DNA of 64,000 bases from Apoda limacodes. Lineage: Eukaryota > Arthropoda > Insecta > Lepidoptera > Limacodidae. The stretch is from contig OX291546.1 in assembly GCA_946406115.1 (NCBI GenBank), positions 17,477,019 to 17,541,018 on the forward strand. The letters are read 5' to 3'. Shown here one piece after another: positions 39,101 to 49,867 of the stretch; the first letter of the stretch is position 1; each line of letters opens with the position of its first letter. The translations under genes were made by a program, and so were the position numbers. Below the pieces are notes generated by a model, which worked only from the letters and a program-made list of their open reading frames with translations, ran no database searches and had not been told where the DNA came from.

Positions 39101-42100
39101 AGGAACTCGATATGGTTAGTGAATTACCATATCAAATGACCAGGCGTTTTGCTTCTAGTTATTGAACCAATCGGCATTGTTACAGTATCGTCTAAAACGC
39201 TAACCGTACCATAACTATTACCTCTTACGTTTCATTTTATTGATATTGAACACAATATGTATGTATTTTTAACGTCATTAATCAACGCTAAAAACACATA
39301 AGCATCACAATGTGGGGGACCGCGTTGTTTCACCAACCGCTGACTGAACTCCTGATTTGGTGAGCCCATCGCTGCATCACTGCTTTTGATCGCAGTTTAT
39401 CTAGACTAAGGTGGCTAAGGTTTCTCTTAAGTCTTTCCGTTCCGCCCGTGTCACACACAATGTTTTTCGTAAAATTTTCGAGTAAATAAATAAAAATATA
39501 CGGTGATAAATAAATAAACTCAACAGATTATAATTGAAATTGCAGGAATAGAAGGTTTATGAATTAAAAAGTTTAGACTGTTAAAACCTTTAATTGCTCG
39601 CTTAGCGCGTAGTTCATATCTTGAACAGGCCAGTTTTATACAGTACGTATGGTGCGTCATTACCGCCGTAAAATTTACAAAGAAAAAGCCCGTGAGAGTA
39701 AATATGGTCTTAGAACCCGATTTTCCTGCACGTAATGATACAGTTTACAAGTAAGTGTGATGAAAATAAATTAATTGCATATAACACTAGTCACTAAAGT
39801 ATTTTAAAAACGTCTTGTGTTTTTCCTGAAATGCATCTGTGAGTTTTATTTAGCATTTCTGGTAAAAGTGACAATTTTTAGCATAAAGTCAACTAAAGCA
39901 TGTAATAAATAAAGTTGTGTTCAAGAACCAATACAAAACTTCCTAATCGCAAAGATTAGTGTCAAAAATTCTATCTAGCAAATTTTTAAAAAATGTGTTT
40001 TACTAAGAGGATATACATAACATCTAAAGGCGTAACGCAATATTTTTTGGGTTGAACACAAAATATTATAATATTCTACGTTATATTATGTTGAACCCAA
40101 TGTTTGTATGACAGTTACGCGAGGCCCGCCGGCAGGAGCAGGCCAACAACCCGCACTACCTGAAGGACGACTCGCCGCGTCTCTATCAACAGGACGACAT
40201 CCCAGTCGCCGAAATCGCACTGGAAGTGCCTTTGCAAATACACTGTTAGTATTTCTTTAATAATCGAATACTAGTTATAATGTGTATACACCTAACCTTA
40301 ACCGATAGGTCCAAGTTCAATACCTAGTAATCTGCCCTAACTAGGCAATTGGCGGTATCTCATTTTTAGATATTTAGAGTAAATTGAGAAAATGTAAAAA
40401 ATAATTTCCCATCAATTTTTAGAGTTTTAAAATGTTCTTTATGTTTTAGGTATCTTAGCTACTTTGCTTAGTTCATCCAATGCAGAATTTTCTTAAGGTG
40501 GTATCTCTGTTTTAGACATTTCAAGTGAATTTAGAAAATGTAAAAGTTGATTTTCCATAAATTTAAAGATTGTTAAAGGCCGGTGCAGCCAGATGCATGG
40601 CGTGTCGTGACGTGCGCACGCGCCATTTGTAATGTATGAAACTGTAAGTAAGGAACCAGATCAAATGCGTGATGTATACACGCGCGTGTCACGCGCACGC
40701 ACGACACGCATCTACTGACAAACCGAATCGGTGCGCATGTCATCACGCGCGTGCAGTGATGACGTATAATATGGCGCTCCCGGTTAGATGCCAGACCAGG
40801 CATGCACGCACACGCATCGGTCAGTGCTGCACGTTCGCACGCACGATAGCGTATTTATTTATAAACGTAATACAGTTTACATGTGTTTTGTTTTCAATAA
40901 ACTCTAAGTTTTCAATAAAGTCATAGAAATAGTTTGCAAATATGAGTGTCTTTACAACACCAAACACAAAGACTACAAAAATCTTCAATATGGCTACACG
41001 CATGTATAAATTTTTGGTCATATTTTAAGTAAGATAATATACTAATGTATTTTAGATACCGCCAATTGCTTTATAACGGCAGTAATGTAGTATCCCTTTA
41101 ACTTAGCTGTTCTTAGACAAACATTGAGTGGTAGAACTGCGACTAAAGTGTTCCACGTAGTACAGTTGTTGTGTTTTTACTCAGAGGAAGACAAGACATC
41201 GTGTTGCTCGTTGAGTTCATTCAACACTTTGCGGCTGGCCATTAACTTTAAAACCTAATTGAATTGAATCAGCATTGGGAAGGTGTCATATGGTAATTTC
41301 GGCAACCTTATTCTCTTGTAATAAAGTTCACACATCTGTGTCACTTTCCCAAGGCTTATTAATTTTAATTAGATTGGTAAGTGAATGCCCAATCGCCATA
41401 AAATTTGCATTGACTTGTACAATTTAACATACATTCTTAAATACTATAGTACGGAATATGCTTTGGTTTATTATGTGCCCTCTATTTTAAATAATACTAA
41501 TAGTATTATCATATTAAATTCGATTATCAGTGTGGGATTTCATCGGCAAGACCTTGATTGTTATAGCTATAGTTCGTCTTGTGTAATTCGTAAATAGTTA
41601 TTCCTGTGGGATTTTTTAATATTTCATCACTTTTTTAATAACCCGAAAATAATAAGTTCCATAAACTGACATATCTCAGATAACTTGCTCGGTCTGTACG
41701 ACCTTTTTCACTGCTTTTGATATATAATTGGTCTTAGGCCAGTCACTTTATATGCGCAAACGTTACTTGTGACGTCAAACAATAGCCCAGCTAGGGATTA
41801 GTATTTATATTTATGGTGTTAAAATTGGTGTCATGGTATGACAAAAGTTTCCGAACGACTTATTATTTTTTTATATCCAATAAATTTGAATATCCGTACT
41901 GCCCCAGGCGTCATTGGTTTCAAAAATAAATAACCCCAAATTGATTAGTCCCTAAACTGACTGATCTGATATAAGTTGCTAAGTCAGTACGTCTAAGTAA
42001 ATTATTACACTTATTTTCAGCTAAAAGATCTGACAGATACATGGTTTCTAAAGAGAGTAAAAAGGTGAAGAAAGAACAACGAACTCCGAAGAAACGTAAA

Positions 42101-44784
42101 AGCAAGAAGGATAGACAGTTGTCTGTGTCAGAAAGTGAAGGTAAGTCCCAATGGAAGAAAGAGCTCACATTAACTAATGAAGCCTATGAAGGAACAGCAT
42201 AGGATTTTTAAATCGTTATACTCATCACGTTGATACAATAAAATTGTACCTGAGCGGAAGTAGTTTATAATAGTAATTGATTATTGAACAACTTCCGTCT
42301 AGCCACAGATTCTTTTTATGTAATGTCACAATGAGCGAATATAAACATTTTCATGCTCGATATTAATATTAATAAACACCTCTTTCTGTTTCTTTTGCTG
42401 GTTTATATTTTGAGAGGAAGGCTCCTCAATAGTTATATCTAGTGATTGAATTGTAAAGTTTCAAGACTGGATATTCTTTGAGCGCCATAGAAATGGTACA
42501 ATTAACAGTTTTGCAATACTACATTAACTATTCCCTTAAAAAGTATGTATGTAATGAAATGTATGCACATGCAAATAACATATCCAAGCTTTAATATTTA
42601 GAATTAACATGCACAACATTTTTTACACAGAGGGCAGTTCGGAGGATCGAGCTGGTCGGCCAGCAGTAACGGAGGGTGGGGAACTGCCTGAGGGTGCTGC
42701 GCAGTCCGATGAGGAGCCACCGCAGCGGGACGACCCTCACAGTGCGCTGGACCTCGACCTTGACCAGTAAGACTTCATATACACTTAATCAACGTTATGC
42801 TGTTTCCATCAGCTTTACGGTCACTGCTGAGTAGAAAAACAACTTAGTTGTTCGACACAGCAATGGTTTCCCCTTCCCACCCGCGCGCCTGCGACGTACC
42901 GAGCCTTCTTTATTCGCGCGCTTGGTACTCTCATCATCTCTCACATGGAAACAATGCAATAGCTTTGATTACGTGAAATGTGGGTATTTTGCGCGCCGGC
43001 GAAGGAGTTAACCTACTTTTAGATTTTATTATATATATGATAGTACAAGGGATGTTAGAGTTTCAACACAAAACCCAATATGTCGGAACTTCCCGTTCAA
43101 ATCTTATCTCTATACTCTTCTTGAGCCATCTTGACACATACAACTACTGTATAAATAACTTTACATTGCAGGCCTCTACGCAGCGAAGAACTACTCACGA
43201 GCCGATCAAATCAGTATCCAGTACCGGAAGGTGGCCTTCTAGTCAAAAAGACAAAAGAATCGAAAAAGAACAAATCTGGACAGAAAGATACCAAGGAAAA
43301 ATCCGAGAGAAAGAAAAAAGATAAAAAACACAGGCCCAACAAGAGCGTAGACTTAATGTTCCCAGAACTGGATAACAATAGTGTAGGCGACAATTTGCTT
43401 GTAGATAATGTAGGTAAAGTTAAATTAAAAGAAAAGAAGAAATCTAAAGATAAGAATGCGTCTGGCGATGGAGCGACTGAATCCAAGAGCAAGAATCATG
43501 ACAAATATTCGAGTAAGAAAGAGAAGAAAAATAAGGAATCTAAAAAGTCGTCTAGTAAAGGTAAAATTAAATTATATCTGAAAAAGGGGTTATTTCTATA
43601 TTTCTTTAGTACAGATCTTCTGTCCATCGCAACATGTAACGCTGCATTTTTCAAAACACTGGCTTGGAAATAAAAAGATAGCCTTAGTAATTTCTGGCAC
43701 CGAATCTGTTACCTTCATCTTAAACGGAAGCTATGCGATCAAGCATCATAAGTAAATGGCCAGCCGCCATACAGTTTGTCGTAATAAACTTATTTAAGGA
43801 CTAGAAATAGACAAGTTCACGTTTCATACTAAATTGGGCCCAAATCCCTTAATTGCCGGTCAACAAAAATATGTGACCCTTATTTGTCTGATCATCTTTA
43901 TGAGCGTTTTTTACTAAGGCAGCATGTCTGTACAAATATTTCTTTTACGTTCGAAAATTGTTTCCCACACATTTACATAAAAAAAGTTATGTATATGCTT
44001 GTTAGTAAGGTGATCTTGAACAAATATTACTATAACACTGAATATCTGTAGGCGATCGTCCTTTCTGTTAAGGTGATGACATACTCAAATGAGTTAAGTT
44101 TGGAAGAATTTGATTAATATGTTTAGTCCTGAGTGTTTTGATGTGAAAAAAATATATGTATAGTTCAAACCTTAATTAAGTGGATTTGCTAATATATTAA
44201 TAATTTGGCTATTAAAACAGAAAAAATTTAATTCTGACTCTCTATTTTTGGGCTTTAATTCAAATTGTTAGGAAAACTAAGAGTAATCTCTTTATTCTTT
44301 ATTACAGAATTTTGCTTGTTGTTTATAAATATTTGAATTCTATACCGACAAAAAAATCGAGATTTTCAACGTGCGGTCACGTGCTAGTGCCTATCGTACC
44401 TGGAACTGTCTCTTTGAATGCTTGAATAGTGTAGTATGTCTTTGTACACTGGTTGAAACGGCACGCTTTTGCTAGGGTATGCCATACCCTTAATGAGATT
44501 TGATTTATTTCTTAGTAAATTCTTAGGAAACAAAAATTTTGAACTTAAGAAATAGCTCAAGGATATGTAGTAGAGATTTGGTGACATAGTAAGAAATATT
44601 TGAGTTGATCTGTGAATTGATAGTTTTATTTCCGCTGGCCAGCATTTTCGTTTTTGGGCCCATTATGAAGAATCTCCTTAAGGATGTTTATAACCTATTT
44701 TTTACATTTACAGATAAGTACGAAACTAAAGTGGGTTACGAAGAAACATTAGGAATTTCAACGCCTAGTAAAGAAGTCATATAG
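21602..44784 (+). CDS. AP3D1: AP-3 complex subunit delta (garnet orthologue), complete, 19 coding exons
   Basis: Large subunit of the AP-3 coat, which sorts cargo from endosomes to lysosomes and lysosome-related organelles such as eye pigment granules. Exons: 21602-21697, 23997-24092, 24938-25207, 26407-26536, 27788-27927, 31697-31770 (or 30045-30118), 32972-33120, 33747-33892, 35354-35555, 35691-35862, 36422-36587, 37179-37342, 38133-38285, 38964-39114, 40115-40244, 42021-42140, 42631-42766, 43172-43560, 44714-44784. They sum to 2955 nt with every phase consistent: 984 codons and TAG. Residues 1-32 (MALKKVKG…) and the trunk to about residue 600 follow human delta almost continuously (YDISWA.FNIIEVMS, NPKNYLSLAP, LRILIEDSDQN). 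Residues 633-653 hold the conserved FDGELKPVAAKAQKKVP. From about 750 a Lys/Glu-rich hinge follows. It ends GISTPSKEVI, with no C-terminal appendage of the mammalian kind. No sign of decay. Confidence 0.96.
22737..23430 (-). mobile_element. LINE RT fragment with internally duplicated segment (AP3D1 intron 1)
   Basis: Minus-strand frame 22958-22737 shows FRQGGLVSAKIINLYFNGLI and ISYADDMLLLCSS, RT boxes 4 and 5 with DD retained. Further right, the two copies of a 215-bp tandem unit (23006-23220 and 23221-23430) each contain a box-3-like AFD/VFD motif on the minus strand (ALPKAFDLL near 23140 and DLSKVFDHL near 23350). Thus the piece encoding RT box 3 is duplicated. Confidence 0.65.
24358..24640 (-). 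mobile_element. Jockey-like RT fragment (AP3D1 intron 2)
   Basis: Minus-strand frame 24579-24358 has VRDIEAGVPQVLVLGPILYN followed by IFTSELP, the RT box 4 motif (usual GVPQGSVLGP…). The frame ends at the intronic border of the copy. It is a small truncated remnant, not part of AP3D1. Confidence 0.75.
25505..25860. repeat. Retroposon fragments in AP3D1 intron 3
   Basis: At 25515-25740 lies a copy with 'ggactcctaaactactgaac', 'cgattttgatcaaact', 'gtgcgagccggactcgg' and the end 'cgccgggacagctagt'. Directly after it, 25745-25850 ('atgtatttgtatccgttgtc', 'acacaagcttcgctta') is the 3' part of the SINE family seen in full at 56705. Confidence 0.6.
26805..26905. repeat. Short lepidopteran repeat ('gggtgagcctat')
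   Basis: The stretch 'ggggtcagcagcgcctgta', 'cctgcgtgactatagggtg' and 'agcctatcgcc' resembles a dispersed repeat. A related, inverted stretch occurs at 12005-12080 ('ttaggctcaccac…gcaggactaaagtgg'). It is non-coding and intronic. Confidence 0.4.
27252..27272. repeat. (CA)n microsatellite
   Basis: About ten uninterrupted CA units in the AP3D1 intron between the exons at 26407 and 27788. A long (tatg/tgta)-rich tract follows at 27300-27430. Confidence 0.9.
28180..28325. repeat. Repeat copy related to the element at 52635
   Basis: Shares 'agtcatcgcgtttgat', 'aaagaaaacgctgacaat', 'catgacttg…gacagctc' and 'aatggccatat…agatatggg' with 52645-52800. Degraded and without clear ends. Lies in the AP3D1 intron that precedes the alternative exon pair. 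The following 28540-28830 holds a loose series of 'acatctgcatttatagatgtt'-like units. Confidence 0.6.
30045..30118 (+). other. AP3D1: AP3D1 alternative exon 6a (candidate mutually exclusive exon)
   Basis: 74 nt bounded by 'aaatttcacag' and 'gtacac', with the same phases as the exon at 31697 (enters on a codon border, leaves with AG of a split Ser codon). It encodes FGLMTQYEPDIGRKITK… ending in LIDLIC. Against the canonical version (FGALTPLEPRLGKKLIE…) 10 of 24 residues are identical and 5 more are L/M, L/I, K/R, L/I and N/D swaps. Seven of the ten shared residues use a different codon, as expected for an old duplicate under protein-level constraint. It has no in-frame stop. It would replace residues 245-268 of the trunk. 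A non-functional duplicate is possible but less likely given the intact splice sites. Confidence 0.8.
30655..30935 (+). mobile_element. tRNA-derived lepidopteran SINE
   Basis: The head 'gtggccgaggggttt' (A-box-like) and 'ggttcgaaccccgag' (B box) are typical of a tRNA-derived promoter. The conserved body 'cggtgaaggaaaacatcgtg' and 'aggaaacctgcata' follows, then 'gtgaagtccacaatccgcac' and the end 'gggacgtatgaaggctgg'. It lies between the two alternative AP3D1 exons. The small frame at 30888-31178 starts in its tail and is not a gene. Confidence 0.85.
31697..31770 (+). other. AP3D1: AP3D1 canonical exon 6b
   Basis: 74 nt after 'tttgttgcag' and before 'gtgagt'. It encodes FGALTPLEPRLGKKLIEP followed by LTNLIH, nearly identical to the human delta segment, so this is the ancestral version. 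Its donor is the stronger of the pair. It competes with 30045-30118: joining both gives S-L-V-P-stop, and joining neither leads to a TAG after 19 codons in the next exon. Confidence 0.92.
33143..33178. repeat. (TA)n microsatellite
   Basis: Near-perfect TA repeat just inside the intron after the AP3D1 exon that ends at 33120. Confidence 0.9.
33380..33705. repeat. Retroposon copy in AP3D1 intron
   Basis: Begins 'atgttataaatgtgaaagtc', continues 'caacggagtatccaat', 'tggcatggcgatagttgg', 'acataggcttttcac' and ends 'ggcggagccgctggctaaag'. Same broad family as 48465-48940 and 60605-61185 and typical of Lepidoptera. It lies only about 40 bp upstream of the next coding exon (33747). Confidence 0.65.
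37833..37945. mobile_element. Partial MITE, copy of the element at 59911-60112
   Basis: Starts 'agcacggatgctaagcagg', then 'aatttcgttcaatgaccgg', 'tcacta', 'tctctgttgcacgcgcat' and 'atttgccgttgcgctc'. This is the reverse complement of 60000-60113. Only one end is present. Intronic in AP3D1. Confidence 0.6.
40345..41069. mobile_element. Candidate MITE with 16-bp inverted ends and a CpG/CA-rich core
   Basis: gcaattggcggtatct at 40345-40360 is matched exactly by its reverse complement at 41054-41069. Near the left end a second, weaker copy of the end region begins at 40498 ('ggtggtatctctgttttag'). The core at 40590-40850 is rich in acgcgcgtg/cacgcgcac runs. The 74-85-residue frames in it come from this low-complexity composition. 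It lies in the AP3D1 intron between the exons at 40115 and 42021. Confidence 0.6.
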
Positions 44785-44930
44785 TCTATCAAATTACGCT
44801 TACCTTATGAATTCTCGCCACACAATCATTATCGCAGTGTCAGTGCAATAGTTCACTTGAACCGGTGTGTAATAATTTTATTCTCGTTAATTTTATGTGT
44901 ATAACATATTGTTTCATTTCATATTTTATT

Positions 44931-44936
44931 ATTAAA
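44931..44936 (+). terminator. Possible AP3D1 polyadenylation signal (ATTAAA)
   Basis: ATTAAA 147 nt past the AP3D1 stop, followed by AT/GT-rich sequence. It is the first reasonable variant signal. Another attaaa occurs at about 45008, so the true end is uncertain. Confidence 0.3.
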
Positions 44937-47068
44937 AATATGTCCATATGTAATATTTCCATAAGCGTCTAGTTATAAAAAAAGATAAAAAAATCATGTA
45001 CAGTTTATTAAACGTTCTATGAATTTATAGCATTATTTCATCATTCATTCATTCATTATTTTGATCATTTAGTACCGTCGTTCTCGCTAGTACACTCAAT
45101 TACTTCAACCGTTGAACTAATGGAAGTTTTTTGTTGCAGTAGTTCACCATACCTACATTATTTTCTAAAACTGGTTAGGTTTTTTTAAGAACCTTTACTA
45201 AGAATTGTGAATTGTGTTATATCCATATACTATGATACAAGCCTTATTTATAAATTTGTTTGTAATTGCGTTCCTAAAAGCAGCTCACGATTTCGATAAA
45301 ATTTAATTATAATAATATTGCAGTTGGCAAAAAATTGATCTAGTCAGGTCCAATTTTTGGGAAAATTCGTTTCCTCAGTGTTTTCACGCAAAAGCAACTA
45401 ACTGGACTTATCCCCGCTGCGCAAAATGGTTGTAATTGTGCCCCAGTGATCACCTCAATAGCCCAATGACGGTAGGTCTACCTCGCTGGAGCAAGTTTTT
45501 TTTAGTTCTAACGATTTGGTTACTTTATAGTTTACCTGGATAGATGTCCTCGCTGAGGAAACTTTTATTTAAACATGCGACAACATGCGGACGTTTGGAG
45601 GTTCAGTCAGTATTCAAACAATACTTTTACTTTGTCTATAAACACCTTCGCATTAAAAGGGATGGCCATTTATGGCCAAAAACGCCCAGAAAATTCAGTT
45701 CATTCAAAAACGTTATTTAAAAGTAACTGTTAATAGATTTATTTAACAGTAGAGTTAGAAATAATTTAAGCATACTACTAGTAGCGAAACGTTTGGCCCT
45801 AACTGTGTACATGGGACGGGGACGGCGTTTCTGGGCAATGTTTTGATTGTCTATGATGATAATGATTGCTGTAGCTGAAACAATAATGTTTACTCGAAGT
45901 ATCTGTTTGTGAGAGACTGTAAACAACAACAGATAATTTTGGGTATTTATAAAAAATATGAATGCAAGTTACATAATATATCAACAATACAGAACATATA
46001 CAGCCTATTGCTTCCTTAAAAATGCCTTATTTCTGAAAAAATTAAAAATGTCTTAATACTAAAACCCTAAGTTTTTATATTAACCATCTGTTTCAATGCA
46101 CTTATAGTAGAGTCTATTATTATCTACATATGTTTATACAAGTGGGCACTTGTGGCCGAAATTACTATGGACAGTGGGCATCCCCCTTTAAAACTATTTC
46201 GCTCCATATCAAAATTCAGTTTTGATATTTCGATTCTTGGAATTCGACCACGCGCTTTTCTACAGATGTAAAGCCGGTTTTAAACGAATTCAGCAGGTAG
46301 GTTTAAAACCATTTATTTGTTTGATACGTTTAAAACTATTTTTTTTCGTTTAAAATAATTAAAAACGATGTAATTTTAATAGCAGCTCAGTGTATATATT
46401 AGTGTTCATATATTATTAATTATTTATTACACTAATTATACTTTGAGTACAACATAAAAACGGTTTTTATTACATTAAATCACATAATTAACAAAAAATA
46501 TTTTTTTAACGAAATTGACCGATTATCACGGACCGCCATTACGCCATACTGCGCATTCACGAACTACAATTGTCACTTTTAATTTTGTTTTTTATAATTT
46601 TTGTACCGAACGGATTAACCAATCATTGTTACTTACGTTTTATTTGGTCCACCGACTAAGCATGCGCAGTTTCACACAATCTGAAATCGCGCACTTCAAA
46701 CTGGTTCTCAGTTAGCACCACCGACGCTCAACGGAATATTTTGGCCGGTACTCCGTAAGTACCGGCGACGCTTGAGAGGTTAATATGTTATCGAACTTCC
46801 CATCTCATGGAGCACCTAACTGTGTGTTTTCAGGTTTGTCAGATTTTTTTACCCATAATAAACCAATGCAAACTACATTATTCACAATCACAAATTTGTT
46901 AAAATTACGTAGATTAGACACTTAACTGTCCTGAAAAGTTCAAAACTGTAACACTAGTACAGACAGTAATTCATCATAATTTATATTTGAAATAAATTTC
47001 TTTCTACGCAAACCTAAATTAATTCGTGTACGACACACACTTGGCCGGTTTTCGTCCTATAATGCTAT

Positions 47069-47789
47069 TAGTCCAGTCATTTAAGCTTAAATTAGGTAAG
47101 AATCTCGGAATTCGAGATACCCAAGTCTGTAAATACTTGTATATTGACACCCTAAAAGTTGTCTCAAAACCTACATATGATAGGGTGTACGCAACTATTA
47201 AATTTCAAGGTCAAAGGTCACAAAAATAATTTATATTTGAAATAAAAATCGGTTTTTTGCTCTTTTTTTGTAAATATCTCATTTCCTATGGGTTTTTTGC
47301 TATTTGTATTTATATTATCAATATTGTAGAATACAAAATTCTCTACAAAATTTTGTTTAAAAAAATTTTTTATACGGTGAACCGTTTTCGAGATAGAGGG
47401 CGGAGAGCGCGCGGTCACAGCATCACTTCAGGTCAACCGGTACTTCAGGTCAACCGGTGCCTCCGGTCGAAAAAGCGCCATATATAGTTGATATTGAGTA
47501 TCGATAAATCAATATAACGTGTATATTATCAAGTTCAAACTTGGTTAGGGCATGATTTGGAACCCCAGGCATGGGGTTGGGCAATGCGAAACGATTTTCT
47601 GGAGCATATCATGACAATTTTACCACCTGCTCCAGAAGATTTGCTAAATACAATTTAATAGTTGCGTACCTACCATACCATATGTAGGTTTTGAGACAAC
47701 TCTTAGGGTGTCAATATACAAGTATTTACAGACTTGGGTATCTCGAATTCCGAGATTCTTACCTAATTTAAGCTTAAATGACTGGACTA
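47069..47789. mobile_element. Fold-back element with 136-bp inverted arms
   Basis: The left arm (47069-47204) starts tagtccagtcatttaagc. The right arm (47652-47789) is its reverse complement, ending gcttaaatgactggacta. Over the arms I see only a few substitutions and a short indel near 47180/47672. The 450-bp middle has no coding potential; it contains a direct repeat 'acttcaggtcaaccggt' at 47426-47460. TA at both tips could be a Tc1/mariner-type target duplication. Confidence 0.8.
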
Positions 47790-48464
47790 TATAAACACAT
47801 TGTAATATGAATGCTTATTATCTGTTAAACACATCACCCTCTTTTGTTTTCAGTCGAGTATTCAACCGTATAATCGGTTTGAGGATATAAACCATTGATT
47901 TTGTTTTTAAACGATTTCAAACGGTTATTTTACAACTATACGCGTAACATAGATGCAACCAAGGACTCAGGTAAGGCGTCAGTCACAACGCGGGCCCTGT
48001 GGTTAATTTTCGTTATAAGTAAGGTTTATCGACAACTTTATAGTATGTCCGTTGTTGTTAGGTCTCAGCTCAATCTAAGTAATAGTATTATAGTCGCCTC
48101 CTCTACTACTATGTGACCGCTCACATAAAACACTCGTTTTTGTAGTGTAAGTAACCACAAATAACTGTTATTGTATGAAATGGCCATGCAGGGCTGGGAG
48201 ATGAAAAAAAATCATTGCCTTTCGTGTATACATATATTAAATTTTTCAAATAAAAGCTTTTTCAAAATTCAGATACGTACAGGCTTATAAAATGGACAAC
48301 TAAATGAAATCGATAACTACAAAGGTGTAATAAACAATGAAACAGATAGAGATTTCATTTATGACAACTTTTACATATAAAAGAAATTCAAGCAACTATT
48401 TTTTTATCCAGCAGTGGGCAAAAATTGAGTCACATGATGAATTTGATGGTGATATCCATAATAT

Positions 48465-48940
48465 TATGGAATACTAATATTATGAATGCGAAAGTAACTC
48501 TGTCTGTCTGTTTTTTACCTCTTCACGCTTTAACCGCTGTACCGATTAAGGGTGCGTTCCAAATCACAACGAGGAAGTTAAAAAAGTGGTTTTGGGACGC
48601 CCGGGGTAGAGTAATTTTCCAACTGTCAAGTTGACTTCTTTACACTGCCATAGAAAAGGTTGAAAATCACTCCTGTCAGTGTGAAAATTAACTGTCAAAC
48701 GCTCGTTCCAGAACGGGTTGATTTTTCAACTTTACCGGGCGATAATTATTCGGCGTGATTTGGAACATAGCAAATTTCATCTTAATGAAATTTGACATGG
48801 AGATAGTTTGAGTCCCGGGGACGGACATAGGCTACTTGTAAACGTCGATTTTTTTTCTATAATTGAGGAGTTGCCGTTGAAATTCTTCACTGATAACCGA
48901 ATTTAGGGAGGGTGGAACCGCGGGCAATAGCTAGTTCTTT
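48465..48940. mobile_element. Retroposon interrupted by a small MITE (48550-48771)
   Basis: The retroposon starts 'aatattatgaatgcgaaag' and 'taactctgtctgtctg', reaches 'gctgtaccgattaa' at 48549, then resumes near 48780 with 'tgaaatttgacatggagata' and ends 'accgcgggcaatagctagtt'. The intact order is seen at 60605-61185. The insert has inverted ends sharing gttccaaatcac (left) and gtgatttggaac (right). Confidence 0.65.
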
Positions 48941-49734
48941 AATATAATTTGAATAGTGAATATAGGTGTTAATACAAATAGGTACAGAATATTTGTTAGT
49001 CTTTATTTTAGCTGCAATATGAAAAGTTAAACATTTTTACACATTTACGAACGAACCTAGAGAAATAGTAAGTAAAGGTATGGAACACCCCATTTTGCTG
49101 TAATAACGGCGATGGACTAATTATTTGGAATTGGTCCGGGTTTTTTTGATTAGTGAAGTATAATGTGCTGCCACCTCGCAATCTTCATTTGCAAAATGTT
49201 CATCTTTAGGCACCCTTTTTATTTACTCGTATTTGATTTTGATGGAGTAATTTTAACCTGAGACAAAACACAATAAAAATTTTGCAATAGTTCAAAGCAA
49301 TTCAGTAACAGTTTTACATACTTTTTTTACCCAAAAGAAACATTATTTACATTTTTATTTTGAATTGGTGCCGGGATTTCGCGAAGTAAGTACTTATATT
49401 GAATGTTGAATATAAACAATGCCTGTGTGATAACTCTCGACATTCGATTTCAATTACGCTGTAAAGTTGGCATCAAATAAAGCACTTTTTTGTAGCTCAA
49501 AACTACAAAAGAATTGCGTAGATTACTTATAACCAAATTTTACAGCACTGTTGGTACTAATTTATAAGTGTTGGGTTGTATACGACTTAATTTAAGATTT
49601 TTGTGCGATTAGAATTGGGATTGCTGTCAAGTCAGCCCCCTGAAGAGTTAGACGGGAAAGGTATAAAAAAAGGTTCACCTTTAGCAATATTTAAATAAAG
49701 TAATAATAACTTTTAATTTATCTTTATGGCGGTT

Positions 49735-49867
49735 TGTGTTACTGCCCTAGCCGTTATGTGATACTGCCCTAGCCGTTATGTGTTACTGCCCTAGCCGTTA
49801 TGTGTTACTGCCCTAGCCGTTATGTGTTACTGCCCTAGCCGTTATGTGTTACTGCCCTAGCCGTTAT
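49735..49867. repeat. 22-bp minisatellite, six copies
   Basis: actgccctagccgttatg begins at 49741, 49763, 49785, 49807, 49829 and 49851. The unit is tgttactgccctagccgtta plus tg. Only one internal base varies (gtgat in the second junction), and the last copy degrades to ttatttg. The near-identity points to recent expansion. It is not CRISPR: the units touch with no spacers. Confidence 0.95.

Noticed and set aside
40573..40926. His/Ala/Arg-rich frames on both strands
   Set aside because: They arise from alternating acgcgc/cacgca low-complexity DNA.
49735..49867. CRISPR-like array
   Set aside because: Units are directly adjacent with no spacers and the genome is eukaryotic; it is a minisatellite.
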